Origin: JAGQVA01 sp041391725
GTDB lineage: Bacteria; Bacteroidota; Bacteroidia; J057
Reading direction: 5' to 3'
Assembly (NCBI GenBank): GCA_041391725.1
Contig: JAWKNL010000031.1
Span: forward strand, 3,048-67,047
DNA length: 64,000 nucleotides
Below, one piece after another: positions 33,601 through 41,880 of this stretch (positions are counted from its first letter, which is position 1; the number at the start of each line of letters is the position of its first letter). The notes beneath the pieces were generated by a model. That model saw only the letters and a list, made by a program, of their open reading frames with translations. It was not told the origin of the DNA and made no database searches. The translations under genes were made by a program, and so were the position numbers.

Positions 33601-33913
33601 GCCGTGTGGCCACCCCACCGGAGGAAGGCATGGAAAAAACATCAAAATTTCCATGTCGGTCGGATGCAAAAGCAATTTTGCTTCCATCCGGCGACCATAC
33701 AGGCATATAATCATGCGCTTCATGGAGGGTGAGAGGAACGGCCATTCCCCCGGCAGCATTTACGCGGAAAAGGTCTCCTTTAAAGGAAAAAACAATTGCG
33801 TTTCCATCCGGAGAAATGGCAGGATATCGCATCCATAGCGGTGATTCGTCGGTTGCCATAAGTCCATTCAGGAAAACAAAAATAATGGTGAGGAAAAGAA
33901 AGATTTGTCGCAT
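30644..33913 (-). CDS. Tricorn-like S41 protease with beta-propeller and PDZ domains
   Basis: About 1089 residues from ATG 33913 (MRQIFLFLTIIF signal peptide; another in-frame start lies 7 codons upstream). A WD40-like/TolB-type propeller with repeated SPDG motifs (for example YPAISPDGNAIVFSFKG) forms the first half. Next come a second propeller segment, a charged linker (EKMREDANESAKKKEGEKDK), a PDZ domain (LELADAGIKAGQIIEKIDG) and the C-terminal S41 peptidase. The catalytic serine is probably in GEGNYSDAHFFPYV. Secreted tricorn homologues trim peptides in Bacteroidota. The gene ends beside the palindromic repeats. Confidence 0.9.
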   Translation of the reverse strand: MRQIFLFLTIIFVFLNGLMATDESPLWMRYPAISPDGNAIVFSFKGDLFRVNAAGGMAVPLTLHEAHDYMPVWSPDGSKIAFASDRHGNFDVFSMPSSGGVATRLTFHSAQDYPSAFSPDGSRVYFSSARMVPQTSTDFPSRGFPELHSVSLSGGMPRMELGNFLQAARPDKKGNRILYQDDKGLEDEWRKHHQSSVARDIWLYDKSKDAHTQLTTFEGEDRNPVWSPDEAEVYYLSERSGTFNVWKLSLSNPENPVQVTSYSDHPVRFLSITDSGVLCYGYRGEIYTLRPGAQPQKVGISIAVDEKYNDTRVEIMTTGATEFDLSPNGKEIVFVVRGEVFVTAVENGLTKQITNTPDQERSVSFSPDGRKILYAGERNGSWNLYETALVREEEPYFYASTVLKENEILVSPAETFQPAYSPDGKEVAYLEERTTLKVINLETKKTRTILPADKNYSYSDGDQWYDWSPDGKWFLVTFLDRGRWVSEAGLVSAEGNQPVINLTNSGYADASPRWMMKGEMMIWFSDSRGMRSHGSWGSQDDVFGMFFTKDAWDKFRLSKEDYEIEKMREDANESAKKKEGEKDKDKSKPWIIQPELAAPINPDLTNIEDRIARLTIHSSSLSDAVLTPDGAKLYYLSSFEKGYDLWVHDLKEDETKIVTKLEEGGGALLMDAKGKTLFVLNQGKVFKIDPEKKEKTPVTFKAEIALNLPQERAYMFEHMWRQVLKKFYVTDLHGVKWTELKAEYARFLPFINNNHDFSEMMSELLGELNGSHTGCFYRNSDPNGNQTAALGVFYDEKYNGDGLKIAEVIEKSPLELADAGIKAGQIIEKIDGSPIPPGTNFFPMLNRKAGEHTLLSMYDPQNQKRWEVTVKPISTREEAELLYQRWVKTRREAVEKSSGGRVGYVHVRGMNDASFRQVYSEVLGRFADKAALIVDTRFNGGGWLHDDLATFLSGKTYVTLEPRGQKVGSEPEGKWTKPSTVLVGEGNYSDAHFFPYVYQTLGIGKVIGMPVPGTATAVWWERQIDPTLTFGIPEVGVKGIDGKYLENKQLVPDIQVKNMPGPAQAGRDQQLEKAVAEMLEEAQKPELER

Positions 33914-34045
33914 GTGATTTTTATTGGTGAGCAAAAGGGTGAATTCAAAAGCAGCTACTATATTACCTATTTCCCCAAAATCATACTACATCAACTTTTC
34001 CCTCCATCTGGTGAAAATTGCCGATTCATTAATACTGGGATTATA

Positions 34046-34076
34046 ATTAAACCAACATCGTGCGCGTTTGGTTAAT
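34046..34076. promoter_or_regulatory. Possible operator upstream of fadJ (imperfect inverted repeat)
   Basis: ATTAAACCAA (34046-34055) and TTTGGTTAAT (34067-34076) form an imperfect inverted repeat around CATCGTGCGCG. It sits about 80 bp upstream of the fadJ start in the 240-bp divergent region between fadJ and the tricorn gene. The size suits a TetR-type dimer, the class that often controls fatty-acid genes. This rests on symmetry only. Confidence 0.35.
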
Positions 34077-34153
34077 AATGCCGGGTGATCAGAACCCGTC
34101 GTGATTCAGAATTACGTAATTTTATCCATTCGACCCGTTATACTCCCCAGGCT

Positions 34154-36283
34154 ATGATTACTCTCGCACGGAATCCGCATCTCAATGTAGAAATACGCAA
34201 TAATATCGCTGTGATATGGCTCGACCAACAGGACTCGGTGGTGAATACAATTTCACCCGAACTGATTCTGGCTTTTGCAAAAGTAGTAGATGAAATTGAG
34301 AAAAATGATTCTATCCATGGCGTTGTATTGATTAGTGGAAAAAAGGACTTCATTGCCGGGGCAGATGTGTCGAGGTTTTTGAAAATGGCGCCGGAGGAAG
34401 CCGCAGAATCAGGCATGATCGGCCACGGCATTCTCAACCGGATTGCTTCCTCACGAAAGAATTATATTTCTGCTATCCACGGCGCTTGCCTGGGCGCAGG
34501 GCTGGAAATCGCCCTGGCCTGCCATGGGCGCATCGCAACCAACGAAAAAACTACCTGCTTCGGGCTCCCCGAAGTCAAAATCGGCCTCATTCCCGGTGGG
34601 GGGGGCACCCAGCGTCTGCCCCGCCTGATCGGCATAAGCCCCGCCCTGGATATGATGCTTTCGGGGCGAAATGTGTATGTACATGAAGCCTCCCGCCTCG
34701 GGCTCACTGACATAGTTTGTAACCGCGAACAATTAGCCGATGCCGCTATTCAAATGGCAAAAAAATCGCGGATCAGAAGAAAAAGTAAACTCTCATTCTC
34801 CCGAAAATTTATCGAACTCCTGCCCGCTACACGTGCACTGATCTTCCAGAAAGCGCGCGAAAAAGTGATGGAGCAAACCCTGGGCAATTACCCCGCCCCG
34901 CTTCGCATTATCGAATGCGTCGAAACCGGTTTCCGCAGCGGACAGCGGAGAGGGGCGCAAATGGAAATCCGGGTGTTTGAAGAACTCGTCCAGTCCCATA
35001 CCGCGCGGCAGCTTATGCAGATATTTTTTGCCATGACCGAAATGAAAAAAAATCCTTTTTCTACCCCGGCACGGCCTGTAAAACAAATCGGCATCATTGG
35101 TGCCGGACGCATCGGAGGTGATATCGGGATTATGAACGCACTCAAAGGGTTTGAAACCCGCGTAATGGACATCAGCACCACAGCCCTCGGGCGGTTTTCA
35201 GATCGGTTCAGATCAGCGCTGAGCCAAAAAATAAACAAACGCGCCATCTCTGCTTCAGAAGCCGATTCCAACGCCCGGAATGTAACCGTAGATACAGATT
35301 ACAATATTTTTGCATCCGCTGATATTGTCATTGAAACGGCAACCGAAGACCTTGCGCTCAAACAACGCCTATTAAGAGAAACTGAAACCGTTATTCCTTC
35401 CCACTGCATATACGCCACGGGGACTTCCGCTCTCTCTGTATCAGAAATTGCGGGCAAATCCCGCAGACCTTCACAAGTTGCAGGCGTCAATTATTTTTTC
35501 CCCGTCCGCGATACCGTTCTCCTGGAAATCATCACCACAGACCAAACCAGTGACTCCACCCTTGCTGCGCTGTACGAAATGGGCATCAGCCAGGGCAAAA
35601 CCTGTATTGTCGTAAAAGACGGCCCCGGGTTTTACACCAACCGCATACTTGCAGCTATGTTTAGTGAGGCGATCCGCCTGCTGGAAGAAGGCGGAGATAT
35701 CAGTAAAATTGACTTTGTACTTCAGAAGTTTGGCTTTCCTGTCGGGCCATTTACCCTTATGGATAAATTGGGGCTCGATATACTCAATAACGCCAATTCA
35801 GGAAAGATTCACGAGCTATTTGTATTGAGAGGAGGAAATAGCTGCACCGGACTGGAAAAAATGGTGGACGCAGGTTTTCTGGGGAGAAAAAACAACAAGG
35901 GGTTTTACCTGTATCAGATCGGGAAAGACGGGAAAAAAGAGAAAGGAGAAGTCAACCGACAGGTATATCCGCTCTTCAACCATAAAAACAGAAGGGCATT
36001 TTCCAGTATCCGCATTCAGCACCGCGTAGCCCTGCGCATGCTCAATGAAGCGGGTTTCTGTCTGGGCGAAGGCATCATCCGCTCGCCCCGCGATGGTGAT
36101 ATGGGGGCAGTATTTGGCCCGGGATGGCCGGCATTTCTGGGAGGGCCTTTCAGGTATGCCGACAGCATGGGAATCCCCAAAATCCTGCATATGCTTCGCG
36201 AACTGGAAGAAGACTTTGGCAGCAGATTCAAACCTGCGCCCATATTTTCGGAACTAGCCGAACAGGGCTTAAGGTTTTACTGA
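34154..36283 (+). CDS. fadJ: FadJ/FadB-like bifunctional protein with substituted dehydrogenase histidine
   Basis: 709 residues from ATG 34154 (MITLARNPHLNVEI), near the usual FadJ length. The hydratase half is intact: KKDFIAGADVSRF, ACLGAGLEIALACHG and FGLPEVKIGLIPGGGGTQRL carry both catalytic glutamates. The NAD-binding motif GIIGAGRIGGDIG (~312) and DGPGFYTNRIL are present in the dehydrogenase half. However, the family motif G-x-H-x-F-N-P reads GVNYFFPVRD: the catalytic His is Asn446 and the following Asn is Phe. Hydratase function is likely, while dehydrogenase function is doubtful. Confidence 0.88.
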   Translation: MITLARNPHLNVEIRNNIAVIWLDQQDSVVNTISPELILAFAKVVDEIEKNDSIHGVVLISGKKDFIAGADVSRFLKMAPEEAAESGMIGHGILNRIASSRKNYISAIHGACLGAGLEIALACHGRIATNEKTTCFGLPEVKIGLIPGGGGTQRLPRLIGISPALDMMLSGRNVYVHEASRLGLTDIVCNREQLADAAIQMAKKSRIRRKSKLSFSRKFIELLPATRALIFQKAREKVMEQTLGNYPAPLRIIECVETGFRSGQRRGAQMEIRVFEELVQSHTARQLMQIFFAMTEMKKNPFSTPARPVKQIGIIGAGRIGGDIGIMNALKGFETRVMDISTTALGRFSDRFRSALSQKINKRAISASEADSNARNVTVDTDYNIFASADIVIETATEDLALKQRLLRETETVIPSHCIYATGTSALSVSEIAGKSRRPSQVAGVNYFFPVRDTVLLEIITTDQTSDSTLAALYEMGISQGKTCIVVKDGPGFYTNRILAAMFSEAIRLLEEGGDISKIDFVLQKFGFPVGPFTLMDKLGLDILNNANSGKIHELFVLRGGNSCTGLEKMVDAGFLGRKNNKGFYLYQIGKDGKKEKGEVNRQVYPLFNHKNRRAFSSIRIQHRVALRMLNEAGFCLGEGIIRSPRDGDMGAVFGPGWPAFLGGPFRYADSMGIPKILHMLRELEEDFGSRFKPAPIFSELAEQGLRFY

Positions 36284-36333
36284 TGTAAACTGATTCTCTG
36301 GTGGAAATTCCATGATATTGCGTAATTTTGGGC

Positions 36334-37350
36334 ATGGAAGTGACACCCAACAGCCCATATATCTTTGCAGCCGTAGGCGCTGTGCTGATGCTGATGAGCT
36401 ACAGGGGGATTTTGGTCAAAAGAGTACGCACCATCTCAGGTGTCCGCACCTCCACTGATGCCGTTTATTACCTGGTAATCGCAGCCTATATTGGCGGTGC
36501 GCTCGTAGCAACGATCGTAGCAACCATGCAATTTCACCAGACCAGAGGCTTCTGGTCTGCATTTCTTTATGTGCTGATTGTGATTGCAGCCTCCCTGTTT
36601 GTTCATAAGTTTCGCAGCATCACACGAGGCATTTTGCTTGGGATCAAAAGTCTGTTTACCCCAAAACCCAAAGTGCCCGCCGTTTCGCCTCGCTCCTGGG
36701 CGCTGGCGGCTGTCGCCATGTTTTCGCAGATCAGGGGACAAAATTATCATCTGTTGGGCGGTGCGATGCCCTCCGAACGAAGACAAAAATTTGCCCAAAA
36801 ACAACTGAGCCGAGAATGGGAAATTGACGATAGCGAAGAGTTTGAAGAAGTCCAGGAATGGCTCCTCGATACCGGCCACCGCGCCGAATTCGGAGAAACC
36901 ATCGCAAAAATCACAGCCATGACACCTGCGCAGATAGCCGAATACGAAACCCAGTTTATTCCTTCCATCAAAGCCATTCAGGAAAGAGAAGAAGAGGCGC
37001 ACCGGCTCGAAATGATACGCACCAACCGGGCCGGCATCAAAAGCGCGAGCTTTCTGGCCTGGGACCTGCTCAGGTATATCGACAACTGCCGCACGGGTTT
37101 TATGGCAGGATATATAGAAGAAGAAGACGCGTGGAACCGCATTCTTTCGGCTGCACAGGTGCTTCAGTCGCGCTTTGACTCATGGCAGGAACTGGCCGAA
37201 AGTTTTCTTACAGGCAGGGAGTTCTGGTCTGTGGTAGAAACAGAAAAAGACGGACATTTGTACCAGAAAGCCTGTGAAAGATTATTGGAAGAAGAAAAAA
37301 GCCCGTGGAATAAAATTATATGGGATTTACCGTTATATAACAGAGGATGA
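36334..37350 (+). CDS. Membrane protein with C-terminal DUF1266 domain
   Basis: 338 residues from ATG 36334. Three membrane helices lie in the first ~90 residues (IFAAVGAVLMLMSY, YYLVIAAYIGGALVATIVAT, AFLYVLIVIAASLFV). A cytoplasmic helical part follows, ending in the DUF1266 signature: AWDLLRYIDNCRTGFMAGYI, WNRILSAAQVLQSRFDSWQE and FLTGREFW. The function of DUF1266 is not established; it occurs in contact-dependent and polymorphic-toxin-type contexts, but nothing here confirms that. A TAATTTTG box at 36323-36330 matches the Bacteroidota -7 element but is only 3 bp from the ATG. Confidence 0.72.
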   Translation: MEVTPNSPYIFAAVGAVLMLMSYRGILVKRVRTISGVRTSTDAVYYLVIAAYIGGALVATIVATMQFHQTRGFWSAFLYVLIVIAASLFVHKFRSITRGILLGIKSLFTPKPKVPAVSPRSWALAAVAMFSQIRGQNYHLLGGAMPSERRQKFAQKQLSREWEIDDSEEFEEVQEWLLDTGHRAEFGETIAKITAMTPAQIAEYETQFIPSIKAIQEREEEAHRLEMIRTNRAGIKSASFLAWDLLRYIDNCRTGFMAGYIEEEDAWNRILSAAQVLQSRFDSWQELAESFLTGREFWSVVETEKDGHLYQKACERLLEEEKSPWNKIIWDLPLYNRG

Positions 37351-37421
37351 TGAAAACCGGCATTGCGAATCGGGCTAATGTGAGTGTTTGGGATGAATTG
37401 GGATTATTAATTTTGAACCAC

Positions 37422-38456
37422 ATGCAAAGAGGATATATAAGTTTTTTTGCTGCATTTTTTCTGATTTCGGGAACCCTGCTGGCTCAGGCAGAAAAGGTAT
37501 ATGTCAACGATATGAACCGCGATGGAATACCCGATACCATGCGTTGGGAGTCTGACTTTGGCACCAGTTTCGGATATACGCGTTATACCCTCTCTGACGG
37601 AAAATCGGGTAAGCAGTATCAAGTGGAAAAAGGGGGCTGCTTTTGTGAGTTTCTGGATATTGTGCCCATCACCGAGCCGATGCATCCCTGGGTAATACAA
37701 GCATTTGAACAGCAATGGAACCGTGAGAAAAAATTCACCACCCCTGATCCTTCCCTTCAATGGCTGATTTCGGGTTATCTCAACAATAAAAAACCAACGA
37801 GAAATCCCTATTTTTCACAAATCATCTCTCCTTCAGTAAAATGGGAACCCTCTCCCATCACCATTCCCCCTTCCTATTCCATCAAAGTAAAAGGCGATAC
37901 CTTACAAAGGCTGGCCGGCTGGTTTCGCGAATATTATCTCGCCGACTGGGAAGAAAACGAAAGGTCGGCATCTCCGCCGCTCAAACAGGCATGGCTGATT
38001 TACTACGCACATAATCTCTCCCCACAATCTGCCCGAAACCCACGGCCAGACTTTATCCTCACCGACTCCACCGACAAGTATCAGGTTTATACTACCGGAC
38101 ACGGAGTTGTCGTGCAATCCGGAAAAAGTTACCGCTGGGTGTTTATTTCTGATGCCATGCTCACCGATGGCCCGGAAAAACTTCGGTGGTTTTCGATAAA
38201 AAATGCTAAAATCGTCGGGGATGCCGTCATCATTCACCACTCCGGAGGCCTCGCAGGAGGGGAACATATTTTTGTCGCGGATATCCCCTCAGGTAAGGTC
38301 GGACGCCTGATCCTCGATCCTTCCGAACCGGAATACGGCATGGAGAACCTGACCTATATACTTCGCAGCAACCAACTGATTCTAACCATTCCTATGATGG
38401 AAGATTCGCCCCGAACCTATATGATTGCTGAATTACTAAATGCCCTGAAAGAATGA
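37422..38456 (+). CDS. Secreted protein of unknown function
   Basis: 344 residues from ATG 37422, where a signal peptide starts (MQRGYISFFAAFFLISGTLL, cleavage near AQAEK). The mature N-terminus has a calcium-loop-like NDMNRDGIPDTMRWESD. The rest is a mixed alpha/beta protein with no family I recognise. A longer in-frame start at 37347 would overlap the DUF1266 gene. Its stop overlaps the next start (ATGA at 38453-38456), so the two are translated together. Confidence 0.6.
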   Translation: MQRGYISFFAAFFLISGTLLAQAEKVYVNDMNRDGIPDTMRWESDFGTSFGYTRYTLSDGKSGKQYQVEKGGCFCEFLDIVPITEPMHPWVIQAFEQQWNREKKFTTPDPSLQWLISGYLNNKKPTRNPYFSQIISPSVKWEPSPITIPPSYSIKVKGDTLQRLAGWFREYYLADWEENERSASPPLKQAWLIYYAHNLSPQSARNPRPDFILTDSTDKYQVYTTGHGVVVQSGKSYRWVFISDAMLTDGPEKLRWFSIKNAKIVGDAVIIHHSGGLAGGEHIFVADIPSGKVGRLILDPSEPEYGMENLTYILRSNQLILTIPMMEDSPRTYMIAELLNALKE

Positions 38457-39198
38457 AAAAACAGTTTCTGTCCCTTTTATTTGTCTTCTCATCCATCGTT
38501 GCCTTTGCAGGAGAATGGGATACCGATCCGCTACTTTGGGGAGTTGGGGTCATCACTTCCGGAGACTCATCCGGAGTGCTTGCAGAAAACATTCCGCTGA
38601 TCCTTCCTTCGCTGTCGATTTCCCCATTTACGCAAGCCCCGGCGGACCGGTCATTGGTACACTACAATCTCCCGGAGGAAAAGAATATCAATGGGGCAGA
38701 CCTTTTTTTACCCCGGCCGGAACAACCACCCATACAGAAGTTGACCTTCGCGACGGAAGAGAAATCGCCTACGATGCCGCGGGACTCATTTTCCACGAGG
38801 AAAAAGACGGATACCTGCGCGTATTACATCACACCCTTCAAAAACCAGCCTGGATAAAAATTGCCAACCTCCGCGCCTGCCATCTGCAACCGGTATTTTG
38901 GATGGACTTCGTACTGGAAATGGGGCCTTCTCTTTTTCATCCCAACGACAATTTTGCGATGAACCTCAGGAATAGCCCTTCCGCCTCCGGAGAGAAACTC
39001 ACTGCGATCAAAGGAGATCTGTACATGGTAAAATTTACAGGAAAGCGGGAAGGAATGTGGGCAGAAACAGAAGTTACACTGTACGATTTTCACCCGTGTG
39101 AAGGAGACGCCAAAGAACTGCAAACCTGGAAAGGATGGGTCAAACTCATGGATGATAAGGGTTTTCCCAATATCTGGTTTTATACGGGAGGCTGCTGA
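38453..39198 (+). pseudogene. Secreted protein gene interrupted by a frameshift
   Basis: The first frame gives a clean signal peptide and start of a mature protein (MKKQFLSLLFVFSSIVAFAG, then EWDTDPLLWGVGVITSGDSS). The second frame gives the sensible remainder (FAVDFPIYASPGGPVIGTLQ onward, SH3-like, through to TGGC at 39198). Frame change is needed at about 38595-38620, and a single-base deletion there would explain it. Beyond that point the first frame becomes low-quality sequence up to 38857. No slippery heptamer is visible. Either a recent mutation or a sequencing error is likely. The function is unknown. Confidence 0.7.
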
Positions 39199-39223
39199 TT
39201 GAGGGATTCAAGTTTCAATAAAA

Positions 39224-39250
39224 GAAAAAAAAGGCCCCATAAAGGGGCCA
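39224..39250 (-). terminator. Rho-independent terminator of the pap operon
   Basis: GGCCCC (39233-39238), loop, GGGGCC (39244-39249). On the minus strand the stem is followed by an eight-T run, 8 bp after the papB stop. It may work weakly in the opposite direction too. Confidence 0.88.
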
Positions 39251-39256
39251 TTATTA

Positions 39257-39553
39257 TCAGCTTTTTTTCTCTGCCAGCTCGTCTATGATTTCATCTTCGA
39301 GACGGCAGCTTTCATTGATGATCAATGTGTAAATATTATAGACCAGTTCGGGGTTGAGGTGAAATTGTTTTCCAATCTCAACGGCTTTGTTTTTGACGTG
39401 CTCAACCCGGTGTGGCTGCATCATCGGAATGTCGTTCTGGCTTTTATATTTTGCGACATCCCTGCACACATCATAACGCCGCCCGAGGGCCTCAATAATG
39501 GTTCTGTCCAACTGATCTATTTCCTTTCGAAAATCTTCCAAACTAGGCATCAT
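39257..39553 (-). CDS. papB: 4-amino-4-deoxychorismate mutase (PapB-like AroQ)
   Basis: 98 residues of the AroQ chorismate mutase fold. Arg9 (FRKEID), the Arg pair in ALGRRYD, the lysine in AKYKS and the following Arg (QPHRV) are kept. The E. coli mutase residues Asp48, Glu52 and Gln88 are replaced by Gln, Val and Glu. The segments IPMMQPHRVEHVK and INESCRLEDEI match what I recall of Streptomyces PapB, the mutase converting 4-amino-4-deoxychorismate to 4-amino-4-deoxyprephenate. The start overlaps the end of papA by 11 bp. A terminator follows, so it is last in the operon. Confidence 0.85.
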   Translation of the reverse strand: MMPSLEDFRKEIDQLDRTIIEALGRRYDVCRDVAKYKSQNDIPMMQPHRVEHVKNKAVEIGKQFHLNPELVYNIYTLIINESCRLEDEIIDELAEKKS

Positions 39554-41705
39554 TCTTAATTTTTATCATTTGTGGTCCACTGAGTTCTCCCATGTCAAAG
39601 TAAGAAGGATCAAAATCTCCTTTCACTGCTTTTACAATTGCATTTACCAGCGGATACGCTTTCACCATAATTTCTTTAAACTCACTGTGAGGATCGGAAA
39701 GGGCCACAATCGCGCCTCCGCTGCCGATAGAGATTTCATCTCCGGCCATCACTGCCGTGCGGATGGCAATATTGAGTTCGGAAGTGCCATTCAGCCCCAA
39801 AAACCCGATTGAGCCAGTATAAACGCCTCTGGCCAGTCCCTCTACCTTGTCTATGATCTCCATCGTCCGGATTTTGGGAGCGCCGGTAATCGAACCGCCA
39901 GGGAAGGTCGCCCTGATGCAGTCCACTGCAGAAAGGTCTTCACGCAGATGCCCTTTGACCGTGCTCACCATCTGGTGTACGGTGGCATAGGTTTCGATCG
40001 CCATCAGGTGCGGTACACTTACGGTTCCGACCTCGCATACCCGGCCCAGGTCGTTGCGGAGAAGGTCCACAATCATCAGGTTTTCGGAGCGATCTTTTTC
40101 ACTTCCTGAGAGGCGGTCTTTGATCGCCTGGTCTTCGACCGGATCAGCAGACCGCTCCAGCGTACCTTTGATAGGTTTGGTATAAACCCATCCGTCGGGG
40201 CGGATATCGAGAAACTGTTCAGGAGAGGAGGAAATCACCGAAACCTCATCAAACCGCATGTAAGCCGAATAAGGTGCAGGGTTGGTAGCCCGAAGCACAC
40301 GGTAGAGGTAGTAGGGATTAATGTCGAGTTTGGTCGATACCGAATTGGTAAGACATACTTCATAGGTTTCACCTTCGATGATATTGGCCTGGCATTCTTT
40401 GATAGCAGCAATATACTGGTCATAACTCTTGTGGAGTTTGAAGACTACTTTTTCGTCCGAATGCTGAAGTACCAGCGGGGTAATCGGATCCAGGTTCTGG
40501 ATTGTCTCACGGGTGCTATTGATCCAGGCCTGTGCATCGGCGTAGTTTTCACGGGAAGCAAGCGCGAGAAGATATACGCCACCTTCTTCGTGGTCAAACA
40601 CCACCAGACGGGAAGCAAATACAAATACTGAATCAGGAATATTCGCATCCAGCGCCCCCACAGGCGCGCAGTCGAGCTTCAGTTCATAACCAAGATACCC
40701 CACAAATCCGCAATTGAATTTGAAAGGCAGGTTTTCGGTCATCGTGGCAAATTCCCTGATTTTTTCGTCGAGGAAATCAAAAATGGTTTCTCCTTCGCGG
40801 TATTTGACCATTCCGTCTTTTTCTACCTTGAGGAGTTTTTCTTTGGTTTTATAGGTAACGAGAATATCGTCTTTTCCTTCACCGTATTTGCCCATATAAG
40901 AGAAGCGGGAAAGACCTTTTTCCACTTTGCTGCAATCGAGCCAGAATACGTTTTCGTCGTCTCCGTAAAGGTTGTCAAACACCTGTGCAGAATCGGGATT
41001 GATATCCAGCTTTTCTACCAGTACTTCGTATTTTTCGCCCTTGTTTTTGAAGGCAAAATTGTGATTTTTCTTTAGCCCTTCGTCTGTAAGCTTACGGTCT
41101 GTCATTCCGTTTTCCTGGTAGAACATTTCCGTGATTTCAAAGAAATTGCGGATCAGGTCATGGCCGTAGGAGGTGAGGATAGATTCGGGGTGAAACTGCA
41201 TTCCCCAGAAAGGAAACTCTTTGTGGCGCATACCCATCAGAATATCGTCTGCCGTCCATGCAAGTTTTTCAAAACAGTCGGGCAGGTCGTTGTTTACTAC
41301 CAGAGAGTGATAGCGAACGACAGAAAATCCCTGCGGAATTCCCTTAAACAACAGATTATCACTGTGCCAGACGTCGCTCAGTCTTCCGTGCATGACATAA
41401 GGTGCGTGTTCGACCTTTCCTCCGAAAAAATGACCAAGCCCCTGATGGCCCAGACATACCCCCAGAACCGGTATATCGCGGATGTGCTGAAGTACCTCTC
41501 CGCAGACGCCAAAATCGGCAGGAACTACTGGACTGCCGGGGCCGGGAGAGATGATAATGTTGTAGGGATTCAGCTCGCGAATCTGCTCAAGCGTAATCTC
41601 GTTGTTGTAGAATACGAGCGGCTCATGATTACTCACTTCTGCTATTTGTTGAAACAGATTGTAAGTAAAGGAATCGTAATTGTCGATAATCAGTGTTCTC
41701 ATCAA
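39543..41705 (-). CDS. papA: Fused 4-amino-4-deoxychorismate synthase (PabA-PabB / PapA)
   Basis: 720 residues. The N-terminal glutamine amidotransferase (1-200) has SPGPGSP, the nucleophile Cys84 in GVCLGHQGLG, and MQFHPESI. The C-terminal chorismate-binding domain follows, with FPGGSITGAPK and IGSGGAIV. The diagnostic motif reads PIKGT with Lys513. Aminodeoxychorismate synthases have this Lys, whereas anthranilate synthases have Ala (PIAGT). With adjacent papB and papC the product is probably channelled to 4-aminophenylalanine rather than only to folate. It lies 175 bp after papC, a gap without a gene or clear terminator. Confidence 0.87.
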   Translation of the reverse strand: MMRTLIIDNYDSFTYNLFQQIAEVSNHEPLVFYNNEITLEQIRELNPYNIIISPGPGSPVVPADFGVCGEVLQHIRDIPVLGVCLGHQGLGHFFGGKVEHAPYVMHGRLSDVWHSDNLLFKGIPQGFSVVRYHSLVVNNDLPDCFEKLAWTADDILMGMRHKEFPFWGMQFHPESILTSYGHDLIRNFFEITEMFYQENGMTDRKLTDEGLKKNHNFAFKNKGEKYEVLVEKLDINPDSAQVFDNLYGDDENVFWLDCSKVEKGLSRFSYMGKYGEGKDDILVTYKTKEKLLKVEKDGMVKYREGETIFDFLDEKIREFATMTENLPFKFNCGFVGYLGYELKLDCAPVGALDANIPDSVFVFASRLVVFDHEEGGVYLLALASRENYADAQAWINSTRETIQNLDPITPLVLQHSDEKVVFKLHKSYDQYIAAIKECQANIIEGETYEVCLTNSVSTKLDINPYYLYRVLRATNPAPYSAYMRFDEVSVISSSPEQFLDIRPDGWVYTKPIKGTLERSADPVEDQAIKDRLSGSEKDRSENLMIVDLLRNDLGRVCEVGTVSVPHLMAIETYATVHQMVSTVKGHLREDLSAVDCIRATFPGGSITGAPKIRTMEIIDKVEGLARGVYTGSIGFLGLNGTSELNIAIRTAVMAGDEISIGSGGAIVALSDPHSEFKEIMVKAYPLVNAIVKAVKGDFDPSYFDMGELSGPQMIKIKNDA

Positions 41706-41880
41706 ATGAATAGGTTTACAGATGATACGTTAAGAATCCATCCTGCCAAAGAATGGAGGAAAAACAGATTGGGTATCTTAAGCTTGAATGGTGGTTATTG
41801 AGGGTCGTACACAAATATACAAAATCCTTTGAGGCAAAAATAAATCGTTGGGCATAAAAGAAATTAAGTTACGCCAGTTG

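Noticed and set aside
36323..36330. TAATTTTG promoter box of the DUF1266 gene
   Set aside because: It fits TAnnTTTG but ends 3 bp before the ATG and has no TTG at the right distance, so I do not list it as a promoter.
38515..39198. Independent gene starting at 38515 in the second frame
   Set aside because: The N-terminal part in that frame (GYRSATLGSWGHHFRR) is a shadow of the signal-peptide-bearing frame. One frameshifted gene explains both halves.
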